A stretch of DNA of 37,500 nucleotides, taken from NCBI RefSeq assembly GCF_003600835.1, contig NZ_NQYC01000002.1, positions 265,001-302,500 on the forward strand, in the 5' to 3' direction. The DNA comes from Bacillus sp. PK3_68. GTDB lineage: Bacteria; Bacillota; Bacilli; Bacillales; Domibacillaceae. Position 1 is the stretch's first letter. Every line of letters begins with the position of its first letter. Position numbers and translations under genes: made by a program. The notes under the pieces were generated by a model. That model did no database searches and was not told the DNA's origin. It was given only the letters and a program-made list of their open reading frames with translations. Shown piece by piece: positions 1-11,119 of the stretch.

Positions 1-2718
<2,718 letters not shown>

Positions 2719-2825
2719 GATTGTTTGACTTGCTCATAATTTAAAAATAAGAATTAACTTACTGGCATGTATTTTGTTCAGTTTTCAAAGATCAATTCGT
2801 TGTCGTTATCAGCGACAGCTATACT

Positions 2826-2854
2826 ATAATAACATTTTACAATAATAGTGTCAA
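2826..2854 (-). promoter_or_regulatory. rRNA promoter P2
   Basis: On the minus strand a consensus -35 TTGACA (2849-2854) is followed after exactly 17 bp by -10 TATTAT (2826-2831). It lies about 110 bp upstream of the 16S 5' end, the place of the proximal rrn promoter in Bacillus. Upstream DNA is A/T rich, compatible with an UP element. Confidence 0.9.
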
Positions 2855-2908
2855 CGACTTTTTTTAAAATATTTTTTCTCTATCTCACTGTTTTTAGCAG
2901 CAAAGAGA

Positions 2909-2938
2909 ACTATATCATTCTTTTAAATACGGGGTCAA
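2909..2938 (-). promoter_or_regulatory. rRNA promoter P1
   Basis: A second minus-strand promoter, -35 TTGACC (2933-2938) and -10 TATAGT (2909-2914) with an 18-bp spacer, sits 83-84 bp upstream of P2. Tandem promoters at about this distance are the standard arrangement of Bacillus rrn operons. Together the two argue that the operon is transcribed rather than a dead copy. Confidence 0.8.
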
Positions 2939-3037
2939 TAACTTTTTTAAATATAATAGTAAGTTTTTCTGCTAGGTAGCAATCATCCGAATAAAGAAGA
3001 AGCAAAAATTGAGCCTTGCCAAACTATATAAAAAGAA

Positions 3038-3058
3038 CTCTCTGATTCACTCAAAGAG
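3038..3058 (-). terminator. Rho-independent terminator after the 39-codon ORF
   Basis: Read on the minus strand, CTCTTTGA and TCAGAGAG form an 8-bp stem (one G-U pair) around a 5-nt loop, followed by TTCTTTTT. It begins 10 nt after the stop codon of the small ORF at 3068-3187, supporting that ORF as a real transcription unit. Confidence 0.6.
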
Positions 3059-3067
3059 CCCACCTTC

Positions 3068-3187
3068 TTATTTAACTGACTTTAACTGGTCCTCATTACG
3101 GAACAAGTAAACAAGATAAGCATTCAAATCAAACTGGTTTTTATTGATAAAGTTAGTCAACATCAATTTATTTTCTACAATCACCAT
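3068..3187 (-). CDS. Predicted 39-residue peptide, unknown function
   Basis: This short ATG frame has a strong ribosome binding site (AAAGGAGAGAGAA directly before ATG) and a hairpin-plus-T-run terminator just after its stop. The peptide starts MVIVENKLMLTNFINKNQFD and ends in EDQLKSVK; it is mixed hydrophobic and charged with no signal peptide and no cysteine. I recognise no family (it lacks the SQELD motif of Spo0E-like phosphatases). It sits alone upstream of the rRNA promoters on the same strand. A regulatory or toxin-like peptide is possible, but no function can be read from the sequence. Confidence 0.5.
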   Translation of the reverse strand: MVIVENKLMLTNFINKNQFDLNAYLVYLFRNEDQLKSVK

Positions 3188-3275
3188 TTCTCTCTCCTTT
3201 ACTAAATATTCTTGTCTCTATCATTGCCAATCTTTTATTCTTCTATACATGCAGATGTCTAAAAACTATTGATTA

Positions 3276-3325
3276 ATAAAAAGAGCAACCTCTCCATGTG
3301 CTCATCCACATGGTTATCTCTTTTC
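3276..3325. terminator. Hairpin with A/T flanks, probable bidirectional terminator
   Basis: CCATGTG (3294-3300) and CACATGG (3307-3313) form a stem with a 6-nt loop; outside it AAAAGAG and CTCTTTT pair again, giving A-run and T-run flanks on both strands. It lies between the 39-codon ORF and the lipoprotein gene. Confidence 0.6.
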
Positions 3326-3401
3326 AAAAAGGCCGTTCTTTTATTAAACAGAGCTTTGAAATAAATTTTGATCAACACTACTTCATATTTTATGGTAAAC
3401 A

Positions 3402-3444
3402 AGAAGAATCCATTTTGAAAAATTTAATCAAAATGGATTCTTCT
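3402..3444. repeat. Perfect 17-bp inverted repeat
   Basis: Arms at 3402-3418 and 3428-3444 are perfectly complementary (AGAAGAATCCATTTTGA) with a 9-nt loop. It follows the lipoprotein gene at 3600-4031 by about 150 bp. There is no clean T run, so it may be a terminator or a processing or stability hairpin. The rest of 3188-3599 shows no gene. Confidence 0.6.
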
Positions 3445-3599
3445 CTAGCCGTTTTCAGTTTTGTTTTTTAATCGCTTGGTCCGTTCCTATTTGTGCGCAT
3501 TATCGTTTTAATTGTGGGTAATTGAATTTTAGTTAAATCTCTATCTTTGTTCCGATCGATATGAAACTAACTTACAATGTAATAAACAACGAATAGTTT

Positions 3600-4031
3600 C
3601 TAGCTTTGGGCCAAGGTGCCATTGAAAATTTGTCCGCCTCCATTTACTTTAATGATTTTAAGGCGACTGGTATTTTTGATAAATATAGTTTTATATTGTT
3701 CTTCCCCATTTTCATCTTTAATAAGAAGAATACGTTTCCCTTCGTTATCTGTTACCGTTTGAAATCTATTATCTTTGTCCCCAATCTGCTCAATAATCTT
3801 ATTATATTCAGGTAATGAAGACCATTCCTCATGATTTACACTTTCTGCAGATTGGTTTTGGGCTTGCTCTGTTGGCTGTTCATTTTCTTGCCGCTCTTCT
3901 TGTATGTTCTCTGTTTGTAAAACTTCCTCATTTTTTGGGGTACTCTCATTATTGTCTTTATGTGCCTCATTACTATTACAAGCTGTTAGCATGGATGCAG
4001 CAGCAATGAATGCAATAAACGTTTTGAACAT
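3600..4031 (-). CDS. Small secreted lipoprotein, unknown function
   Basis: The 143-residue product has a short hydrophobic N-terminus and a lipobox LTAC with the lipidated cysteine at residue 18, so it should be anchored to the outer face of the membrane. Residues 19-70 are a low-complexity linker rich in Glu, Gln, Asn and Ser; the folded part is residues 70-143, containing EWSSLPEYNKIIEQIGDK and ending near GGGQIFNGTLAQS. Start ATG at 4031 has AGGAGAGG upstream at suitable spacing. It stands alone between hairpins. I do not recognise the domain. Tail composition is typical of Bacillus lipoproteins. Confidence 0.8.
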   Translation of the reverse strand: MFKTFIAFIAAASMLTACNSNEAHKDNNESTPKNEEVLQTENIQEERQENEQPTEQAQNQSAESVNHEEWSSLPEYNKIIEQIGDKDNRFQTVTDNEGKRILLIKDENGEEQYKTIFIKNTSRLKIIKVNGGGQIFNGTLAQS

Positions 4032-4448
4032 TATTCTTTTCCTCTCCTATTGATGTATTCTTTTTTCATTCTAACAATAAATCTTCTATAGTTGACTTAT
4101 TTTGCTGATTCATTCATCACTCAATGGATTGATATAAAAAGACGAATTAGTTGCATGAAAGCATAGAAAAGAATAAAGCCATTCTCCACATGCTTACTGG
4201 AAAGTGAACGAAAAAACATGCACTCTTTTCTATATACGATCGTTCAACGATTTGAACACTCATGCAGTAGCTAAAATTTTGTATGGTTACTTTTAAGCTT
4301 TAGCAAACCGATTGAAAGAATGATTGCCGCAAAAAAAGAACCTCCCTCAACAAAAAACGACGCGGGAGGTTCTGAACCATTACTCAGATCATTTTATTTT
4401 AGATTGGTTCACTCTCTAATTCCTCTTTTGTTAAAACTCACCTCTCAT
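4032..4448. other. Gene-free stretch
   Basis: No coding region with a ribosome binding site was found on either strand. The one recognisable element is the terminator at 4331-4373. The DNA is AT-rich and otherwise featureless. Confidence 0.5.
4331..4373 (-). terminator. Rho-independent terminator of the two-gene secreted-protein operon
   Basis: AGAACCTCCC (4337-4346) and GGGAGGTTCT (4364-4373) form a perfect 10-bp stem; on the minus strand it is followed by a run of seven T. It lies about 75 bp past the stop of the 55-aa gene and ends that operon. Confidence 0.85.
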
Positions 4449-4616
4449 TTATTCTTCATCCAAGTTTACATAAATTGTATCTTCTTTGACATTAGGTATG
4501 TATTTAACACCTTGGTCATCATTCGCCTTAACCTTTTCATAAACGAAAGTTGATGATATAAATATTAGTCCTACAATAGCACAAACTGAAAGTAGAACTG
4601 TTCTCTTTTTTTTCAT
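4449..4616 (-). CDS. 55-residue membrane-anchored or secreted peptide
   Basis: The product begins MKKKRTVLLSVCAIVGLIFI, a positively charged N-terminus and one hydrophobic helix, then a short acidic exported tail ending NLDEE. Its ATG directly abuts the stop codon of the upstream gene (TAAATG), and the ribosome binding site GGAGG lies inside the end of that gene, so the two are almost certainly co-translated. A terminator follows. No family is recognised. The partner is a secreted protein, so this peptide may assist it or act at the envelope; that is inference. Confidence 0.75.
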   Translation of the reverse strand: MKKKRTVLLSVCAIVGLIFISSTFVYEKVKANDDQGVKYIPNVKEDTIYVNLDEE

Positions 4617-5420
4617 TTAATCGCCTCCGTAACTATATAATTTTTTTGCTTTTGTATTTGTGAGTAATACATATTGGGTAGTAGTTTTTCCGCTCATCTT
4701 TGTTACTTTTATAGAGGTTGCACTCTTTTTATACCTATATTTACTAGTTGTCTTAGTAATATTTTTCATTTCACTTCTAGCACTTGAGGCTTTATTTAAA
4801 TACTGTTGTAAATTATTTACTTTAACATACTTATCATTATAGTGTTTTGCAAAGTGATAATCTATCGATTTATGAATATCAGAAAAAGTTCCTTTATCCC
4901 ATTCTTTAGTCAACTGATCCGTTGAAAAATCTAAAGACGCGTTAACACTTTTAGTAACAACTTTTTTGCCATCTTTAATGACTGCGCTACCTGTATAAGA
5001 CATCTTGGTTCTAACCATCGGTACCGGTTTAGATTTGTCTTGGGAAATAGCAGGTTTTAAGTTAGTAAAAACAAAGGTGCTTTTGTTTTTTCCTTTTTGC
5101 TCTTTTCCTTTTGAGGTCAAAATCTTCGGTGAATTAACTGTAACTACTACACTGTCTACCGTATCCACCCCATAATTTCTCACTTTAACTGTTACACCTG
5201 TAACACTAGGAGTCACATTAATCGTAACAGCGTTCGGCAAAGAAGCTAACCTTTTAAATTCCTTATTGCCAGATTCTGATAATTCACTTTGACTAACGTT
5301 AATAACATCAGATTTTACAAGTACATTTCCTTCATTAAAAGAAGCATAGACTTCACTTTGGTTCCCTGATAAAAATAATAAAAAAACACTAACCATTAAT
5401 AAGTACAAACTCTTTTTCAT
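4617..5420 (-). CDS. Secreted protein with signal peptide, unknown function
   Basis: I place the start at 5420 because ATG there is preceded by GGGAGGAG and opens a classical signal peptide (MKKSLYLLMVSVFLLFLSGN, probable cleavage after EVYA). An upstream in-frame ATG at 5483 has no ribosome binding site. The 267-residue protein has a mid part (about 60-170) with beta-rich repeats such as TINVTPSVTGVTVKVRNYG, resembling an immunoglobulin-like or CARDB-type fold, and a basic C-terminal part rich in Lys and Thr. It forms an operon with the 55-aa gene. Function unknown; a cell-wall-associated role is plausible. Confidence 0.8.
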   Translation of the reverse strand: MKKSLYLLMVSVFLLFLSGNQSEVYASFNEGNVLVKSDVINVSQSELSESGNKEFKRLASLPNAVTINVTPSVTGVTVKVRNYGVDTVDSVVVTVNSPKILTSKGKEQKGKNKSTFVFTNLKPAISQDKSKPVPMVRTKMSYTGSAVIKDGKKVVTKSVNASLDFSTDQLTKEWDKGTFSDIHKSIDYHFAKHYNDKYVKVNNLQQYLNKASSARSEMKNITKTTSKYRYKKSATSIKVTKMSGKTTTQYVLLTNTKAKKLYSYGGD

Positions 5421-5533
5421 CAAATACACTCCTCCCAACTGTTTAGTTACAAATATAAATAAACAGTCAGGAAAAATCATCATTTTAAGGAAAATTATGA
5501 CTATTTACATCAACCATTTTAAGGAAACTGTGT

Positions 5534-6019
5534 CTATATTCCTGCATGATACAAGATATACTTAGCATCTTTTATAAAGCCAACCATTTCCAAACAACCT
5601 TCTATAACGTTTAACAAATCTTTTTTATCAAAAAATTTCTCTTTAACCTCCTCAAGTTCTTCGAGGGTGAGCTTTTCCCTTTCTGTTTCATCCATTGTTT
5701 CTAATTCATAATAATAAACATCGGTGGGAAAAGAGAGGATCACGTCTTTCCATTGTAAAAACATGTTTTCTAGTTCACTAACAGAGTGTTTATTAAAAAC
5801 CGTTACTCCATAATAATTAAAGCCTTTGTATTCAGGGAAAACTAAGCCATATGGTTTCTCTTGATAATCAGGATTAATAGAAGGAACCGTGTAAAACAAA
5901 TTGTTTTCTTCTCCTATTGTTGTATCAATGTAATTTAAAAAGTCATCATGTATACTCAGTTCTTTTAATACTTTATCACTATGCTCTTCTATCAATTCAA
6001 ATTCATGATTAAGTCCCAT
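5534..6019 (-). CDS. Acidic cytoplasmic protein, unknown function
   Basis: The 161-residue product is strongly acidic (many Glu/Asp, for example ELETMDETEREKLTLEELEE) with no signal peptide or membrane segment. ATG at 6019 follows AGAGGAG. Composition, size and position beside a secreted-protein gene would fit an immunity-type or SMI1-like protein, but I cannot identify the family and nearby genes do not include a recognised toxin. It is on the same strand as the downstream secreted-protein gene, about 110 bp away. Confidence 0.75.
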   Translation of the reverse strand: MGLNHEFELIEEHSDKVLKELSIHDDFLNYIDTTIGEENNLFYTVPSINPDYQEKPYGLVFPEYKGFNYYGVTVFNKHSVSELENMFLQWKDVILSFPTDVYYYELETMDETEREKLTLEELEEVKEKFFDKKDLLNVIEGCLEMVGFIKDAKYILYHAGI

Positions 6020-6308
6020 ACTATACTCCTCTTTTCAAATAATAAAGATGGCTCATTAAGGATAAACTGAAAGTTCCAAGGAGAGCTATTTTAGATATAC
6101 ATCACTTTACCGGAAGCCATAAAAAGACTCTTCGACTGAAATATCATTTTTGTAGCTTAACTCCCTTTTTAGTTGAATAACACCTGGCTGTTTTTCTCTA
6201 TCATCCAATCGTTATCCTATTAGCAATTCTCTCATCAACTTGCTGTTATTTTCCTTTTTTATTTCGATAAAAATCTTAATCATTGTTATAGGATGAATAG
6301 TCGGCTAT

Positions 6309-9300
6309 TTATTGTTGCGGCTTCATAAACCTTAAAAGGTCTCCAAAAATGATCTTGTCAGACAGTGTTAACTCTTGTCTCACCACATCTAGATATGGTT
6401 CACAATGATGAGTCCCTGCCGCTTGCCCACTTTCTTTTCTATAACAAATACTATCCTTGTATATGTAATTCTTTGAAATAAAACTGCCATCTCGAAAAAC
6501 AACTGGATAATCTGGATCTCTTGTGAAAAGATCATGACCGAATGAATAATTGTTTTCTTTTTTAATGCCTAAAAGATGGAGAAGTGTTGGACGTATATCA
6601 ATTTCTCCTCCCTGTGTGTCAATGATTTTTCCTTCGTGGCCGGGAATATGGATAATCAGCGGCACCTGGCGATGCTTCATTCGATTAGCCACGTTAATTT
6701 CTTCTCCTAATAACTCACTCAGACCTTCCTCGTATTTTTCAGAAATGCCGTAATGATCCCCGACTAGAACAAACATAGTGTCTTCGTACATCCCTTTTTC
6801 TTTCAATTGTTTAAAAAACATTTCAATGGATTTATCTAAATACCGAACCGTTGTCACATAGCGATTAACAACTCCTTCTTTTGTAGCTGCTGGCTCAATG
6901 AACATATCTTCCTCTTCTAGCAAAAAAGGAAAATGGTTTGTTAAGGTGAGAAATTTCGCATAGTAGGGTTCAGGTATAGTCTCTAAATATTGAATAGACT
7001 GATTGAAGTATGGAATATCTTTAATTCCATAGTTGATTGAATTTTCTTCTGTTACTATGTAATCCTTCTTAGAAAAAAATTTGTCGTAACCTAAAGTCTT
7101 GTACATCGTGTCCCGGTTCCAAAAGGTACTTACATTCCCATGAAATGCAGCAGCATAATAATCCTGTTTTTCTTTTAATAAATGTGGAAGGCTATAGTAC
7201 ACATTTTCCGGTCTTCTTACAAAAACAGAACCGCTTGCTAACGGATAAAGCCCCGTATCAATCATAAATTCTGCGTCAGATGTTTTTCCCTGAGCTGTTT
7301 GATCATATACTTGGCTAAAATAGAAACTGTCTTTAATTAAATCATTAAGAAAAGGGGTTATTTCTTCTCCATTTACTTTTTGATGAATGACAAAGTCTTG
7401 GGTTGATTCCATGCTTATGACTACCACATTTTTTCCTTCTGCTATCCCAAATAAATCCGTTGATTGAAGATTTTTATGCTGAAAATATTCTTGCGGGGCA
7501 ACAGCATCTGCTTCTGTGACCACAAACCGCTCTAAGGATACTTTCATCCCTAAAGCAATGTCATATACATGATAATTCAGCAAACCTAATGACTTAACCA
7601 TTTGTTCCCGATCATAAGATTCAGAAAAAAGGTGAACAGATTTACCAATTCCTAAACCAATTGTTATTATAGTAAACGTTAAACTTGCTGCTGCGTATAA
7701 CTTTTTAGTCTGTTTTCCTACTTTAAAACAAGTAGCTCTCGTTTTAAAAAGAAACCACCCTACCAAAAACAGATCGATAAATAAACAAAGATCCCATGGA
7801 TTCATTAGCTCAACCGTGCTGGCACTCAAGCCGCCCACATTATCAAATTGAAAAAGAATCGGCGCGCTAACAAAGTCAATATAAAAACGATAATATAAGA
7901 GATCCCCATAAAGGATAAAAGTTCCGATAAATAATAATCCGAACAACAGCAGTCTGTTTACCTTTTCACTAAAATAAAAACTAAAGCCCATTACAAATAA
8001 CAGCGAACCAAGGGAACTTATCAATATCACTCCGATGTCAAACCATGATTGGAGGCTAAGGTTAAAGCCTAAAAGGCAAACGATCACTGTTTTCAACCAA
8101 AGAATGCTCGCTATCATTAAAACTAGTTTTATGCCCTCTATGTGTTTCCATCGCTTATTTTGAAACATGGTTTGAAACCTGCTTAATTTTTTATTCATTA
8201 TGTCTTGAAGGATGGCCAATGAAGTTTCAAACTCTTTTAATGTAAGGTTCCCCATTAAGGCAAACTGGATCCAGTTCCGTTGCAGTAAATAGTCACTTTC
8301 ATAACTGATAATGATCCCGTTTTCCTTTAACTGATCCCCCACATTTTTTGAAGAAATACTGTATGGAAGCGGAATAGTCATAATGCCCGGTAAGTAATCC
8401 TCATTTCCTAACACAGTAAACCCAGCATTCGTCAGCATTTTCCTGACCTCATTTGCTAATATATGCCTGCTTTCTACATTTACCTTTTTTACCGCTTCAT
8501 GTAATGCAGAAATCAAGTTTGATGAATGAGTATAAGGGATGCTGTCAGTCATGGCATATATCCCTAAATCTAAATACCTCGGTATCTCTTTATTCGGTGC
8601 AATGGTCTCTTGATGAAACACAATAGCTAGCCCTGGATAAGAACCTAATCCTTTTCCACTAACAGTGCTTGCTAAATAAACATCCTGAAAATCAACAGGA
8701 ACGACTCCAACTGAACTGCAGGCATCTACACATAATTTTATGTGATGCTTTTTGACCACTTCTAGAAGCTTGTTCAAATCGTACAGGTATCCTGTAGATG
8801 TTTCACAATGCACTGTCCAAAGCCAATTTACATCCTGATGGGTTTCAAGAAAGCTCTTAATCTCTTCTGCCGAGATGCCCTCATTCCACCGTTTTTCCAA
8901 TGTATAATGCTCCAAGCCGAACCGCTCTGCATGATCGATTAACCGATAGCCAAATTCTCCATTTGCAAGGATTAATCCTTTTCCAGGAAGTTTCTTTATT
9001 TGAGCAGCTACTAAGTCATTCGCAAGTGTTCCGGTTCCGACTGCGATTTGTGCCTTTTTTGCATTGACCAATTCACATAGTTTTGTTCGAACTGTTTTCA
9101 TTTCATTAATAACCTCGCTAGAGCGATGGGAAATAGCTGTTTTTCTAAAAACTTGCTCTACTTCTTTATGTACTGCCACCGGACCCGGCAAAAAGTTCAT
9201 TTTTTTTGGTTCTCTCTTTTTCTGTTTCATCATTTTAGAAAACGCTTTTGATGTAGTTTCAAATTTCTTCTTAGTTAAATACATCGGTTGAAACATTGCT

Positions 9301-9773
9301 TTTTCTCTTCCAACCATGGGGCCGAATGGTTCAAAGCCAATTCTTTTATATAGCCTGATTTGACGATCAGTACCGGAAATAAGAGCCATGTTATATTGTT
9401 TTTCCAAGCAATAGCTAACGAGTAAGTTTACCAGCTGGTAAAATACCCAGCTTTTTCGATAGTCTCTTTTCACCGAGAGCAACCGCACTTCACAAGGATT
9501 AGCATTCTTTGGTAAATAATGATCTAAATCGTCTATTTTATAATCAAGAGAAAACGGGCGGTTGGCACGCACTGCGATCATTCCGACGATAACTCCCTCG
9601 TCCTTAGCAATAATATAGGTATTTTCCTTATCAAATTTATCTATTAAACGTCGTCCTTGATTTTGTTGATGCTGCGGAATTTCCTCTACAAACGTTTCGT
9701 AATTTAGTTTATAGATTTGTTCCATTTCTTCCGGTTCGGATGCTATTTTATAGGTTAACGTATGTTGTTCCAT
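6309..9773 (-). CDS. Three-domain fusion: FeeM/GNAT-like acyltransferase, class V PLP aminotransferase, LTA-synthase-like enzyme
   Basis: The 1154-residue protein has three enzyme parts. Residues 1-180 are a GNAT-fold domain resembling N-acyl amino acid synthase/autoinducer-synthase-type enzymes (EVRLLSVKRDYRKS at 95-108). Residues 192-530 are a class V PLP aminotransferase of the alanine-glyoxylate/AEP-transaminase type: SHRS near 215-218, ETSTG at 324-328, Asp350 in VDACSSVG, and the probable PLP lysine Lys374 in SGKGLG. Residues 550-745 hold about five membrane helices and 770-1150 an LtaS-type phosphatase/sulfatase-fold domain with Glu789 (MES), nucleophile Thr831 (GKTSDAEF), NHFPF near 946 and Asp1006-His1007 (GDHYG). 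All key residues are intact. ATG follows AGGAGG. It is 56 bp downstream of the PlsY-like gene. The joint substrate is unknown. Confidence 0.92.
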   Translation of the reverse strand: MEQHTLTYKIASEPEEMEQIYKLNYETFVEEIPQHQQNQGRRLIDKFDKENTYIIAKDEGVIVGMIAVRANRPFSLDYKIDDLDHYLPKNANPCEVRLLSVKRDYRKSWVFYQLVNLLVSYCLEKQYNMALISGTDRQIRLYKRIGFEPFGPMVGREKAMFQPMYLTKKKFETTSKAFSKMMKQKKREPKKMNFLPGPVAVHKEVEQVFRKTAISHRSSEVINEMKTVRTKLCELVNAKKAQIAVGTGTLANDLVAAQIKKLPGKGLILANGEFGYRLIDHAERFGLEHYTLEKRWNEGISAEEIKSFLETHQDVNWLWTVHCETSTGYLYDLNKLLEVVKKHHIKLCVDACSSVGVVPVDFQDVYLASTVSGKGLGSYPGLAIVFHQETIAPNKEIPRYLDLGIYAMTDSIPYTHSSNLISALHEAVKKVNVESRHILANEVRKMLTNAGFTVLGNEDYLPGIMTIPLPYSISSKNVGDQLKENGIIISYESDYLLQRNWIQFALMGNLTLKEFETSLAILQDIMNKKLSRFQTMFQNKRWKHIEGIKLVLMIASILWLKTVIVCLLGFNLSLQSWFDIGVILISSLGSLLFVMGFSFYFSEKVNRLLLFGLLFIGTFILYGDLLYYRFYIDFVSAPILFQFDNVGGLSASTVELMNPWDLCLFIDLFLVGWFLFKTRATCFKVGKQTKKLYAAASLTFTIITIGLGIGKSVHLFSESYDREQMVKSLGLLNYHVYDIALGMKVSLERFVVTEADAVAPQEYFQHKNLQSTDLFGIAEGKNVVVISMESTQDFVIHQKVNGEEITPFLNDLIKDSFYFSQVYDQTAQGKTSDAEFMIDTGLYPLASGSVFVRRPENVYYSLPHLLKEKQDYYAAAFHGNVSTFWNRDTMYKTLGYDKFFSKKDYIVTEENSINYGIKDIPYFNQSIQYLETIPEPYYAKFLTLTNHFPFLLEEEDMFIEPAATKEGVVNRYVTTVRYLDKSIEMFFKQLKEKGMYEDTMFVLVGDHYGISEKYEEGLSELLGEEINVANRMKHRQVPLIIHIPGHEGKIIDTQGGEIDIRPTLLHLLGIKKENNYSFGHDLFTRDPDYPVVFRDGSFISKNYIYKDSICYRKESGQAAGTHHCEPYLDVVRQELTLSDKIIFGDLLRFMKPQQ

Positions 9774-9829
9774 TTTGTTGCCTCCTCAAAATAGATTGAA
9801 ATGAAAGAAGTATAAAATAATTTATTGAA

Positions 9830-10411
9830 TCATGCGTCTTTTATGTGTGAAATAACTACAATGACCAATAAACTAAATAGCCCAATAGCAAAATAGTATT
9901 CTCCCAGTATCCAAGCTGTCACAGGAATGGTGGCCATCGAAAAAAGACCAGCTATCGTAAAGTTTCGTACAATCCAATAGCTGATTCCAACGCATGTTCC
10001 TAAAACTCCAATGGCCGGTGGAACTAGAAACAAAGTGGAGGTTAAAAAAACGACGACTCCTTTTCCCCCTTTGAAACCAAGGTGTACCGGCCAAATATGG
10101 CCAATTAACAAGAAAAAAGCGCTAACTAACAGCATGATTTTATTTTGCGGAAAGAAAAGTGTTACGAAAGACAGAACCATCATAACTTTTGCCATATCAA
10201 TCAAAAGTGTAAACACAAACGCTTTCTTTCCTAACTCTCTTCCGGCATTTCTGGCTCCAGCATTCCCGCTCCCAAGTTGGCGAATATCTTTTCCCACTGA
10301 CCACTTGGCGATATAATACGCCCCTGTTATACTTCCAGCACAATAGGCAAGCATAACCATCAATACAATTTTTAAAATGGCGCATTCCCCCAAAAGAATC
10401 CTCATGTACAT
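9830..10411 (-). CDS. PlsY-like glycerol-3-phosphate acyltransferase
   Basis: PlsY enzymes transfer an acyl group from acyl-phosphate to glycerol-3-phosphate, the first step of phospholipid synthesis, in the membrane. The product has the family motifs: GSGNAGARNAGRELG (usual GSGNxGATNxxRxLG) and GFKGGKGVVVFL after HIWPVHLG, plus five or so hydrophobic segments. At about 180-193 residues it is normal length. The start is uncertain: the ATGs at 10411 and 10405 lack a ribosome binding site, whereas a GGGGG element stands 8 nt before an in-frame ATT at 10378, where PlsY proteins usually begin. It lies upstream of the fusion gene on the same strand. A housekeeping plsY is expected elsewhere, so this would be a second copy. 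Confidence 0.85.
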   Translation of the reverse strand: MYMRILLGECAILKIVLMVMLAYCAGSITGAYYIAKWSVGKDIRQLGSGNAGARNAGRELGKKAFVFTLLIDMAKVMMVLSFVTLFFPQNKIMLLVSAFFLLIGHIWPVHLGFKGGKGVVVFLTSTLFLVPPAIGVLGTCVGISYWIVRNFTIAGLFSMATIPVTAWILGEYYFAIGLFSLLVIVVISHIKDA

Positions 10412-10970
10412 ACAATAATTTTTTAACTGCCTACTGACTTCAAATAAGGATCATCCTTGTGTTAACGATTGTTTTTTGGCATTCTGCAGTTATTTTACCA
10501 TAAATAACCATAGGCATCTTGAACTATTCTTTCACCTTGTTCATTAAACAATGCGTCTTAGGAGAGAAATACATATTAGTCTCCTTTTTGCTAGAATTCA
10601 GATTTTGACTTGCTTCTTTATACTAAAGAAATATAAAGCCTAATAGATGAATCTTAAATAAATGTAGTAATGAAAGTATATTCAATTTTATAAGTATAAA
10701 AATCAAATAATAGTAAACAATCAATTCTATAAAAAATAAATCAAAATAAATAATCAAAGTTAATAAGCTCTTTTTTAAAACAGTTTCTAAACCCTTACAA
10801 CAGCTGGACTTATACCAAAAAGAAAGACACCAATATTTGATATATTCATAGATTCACAAGCAATCTATTGAATAATTAATAGACAAGAAGCAATTTACTG
10901 ATACAAAAACCACTTAAGAAGCCATCATTTGTTTTTATGAAAAATAAGAAGCAATCTATTGATAGTAAAT
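10412..10970. other. Gene-free AT-rich stretch with short direct repeats
   Basis: No supported gene was found. An imperfect 15-16 bp direct repeat around AAGCAATCTATTGA occurs near 10859, 10889 (as AAGCAATTTACTGA) and 10949. The stretch separates the envelope locus from the replication region and is very A/T rich; the repeats could be a protein-binding or origin-associated site, but that is a guess. Confidence 0.45.
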
Positions 10971-10976
10971 GAAATA

Positions 10977-11018
10977 AAAAAGAGAACGGCTTCTTGGTAA
11001 GAGGCCATTCTCTTAAAA
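10977..11018 (-). terminator. Hairpin terminator downstream of the minus-strand replication gene
   Basis: AAGAGAA and TTCTCTT, with inner pairs GGC/GCC and TCTT/AAGA, form a long imperfect stem. On the minus strand it runs into six T. It lies about 100 bp past the end of the replication gene at 11120. Confidence 0.65.
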
Positions 11019-11036
11019 AAGGAGCATAGATAAAAG

Positions 11037-11074
11037 AAAATCCAAGAACAGATACAAGTTCTTGGATTTTTTAT
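11037..11074. terminator. Second hairpin terminator, probably bidirectional
   Basis: AAATCCAAGAAC and GTTCTTGGATTT form a perfect 12-bp stem with an 8-nt loop, followed on the plus strand by TTTTTT. With the hairpin at 10977 it makes a tandem terminator that insulates the replication gene from the envelope locus. Confidence 0.8.
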
Positions 11075-11119
11075 ACACGAGAAATAGCCTTGTTTGACTA
11101 AAAATTTAAAAACAAGGCA

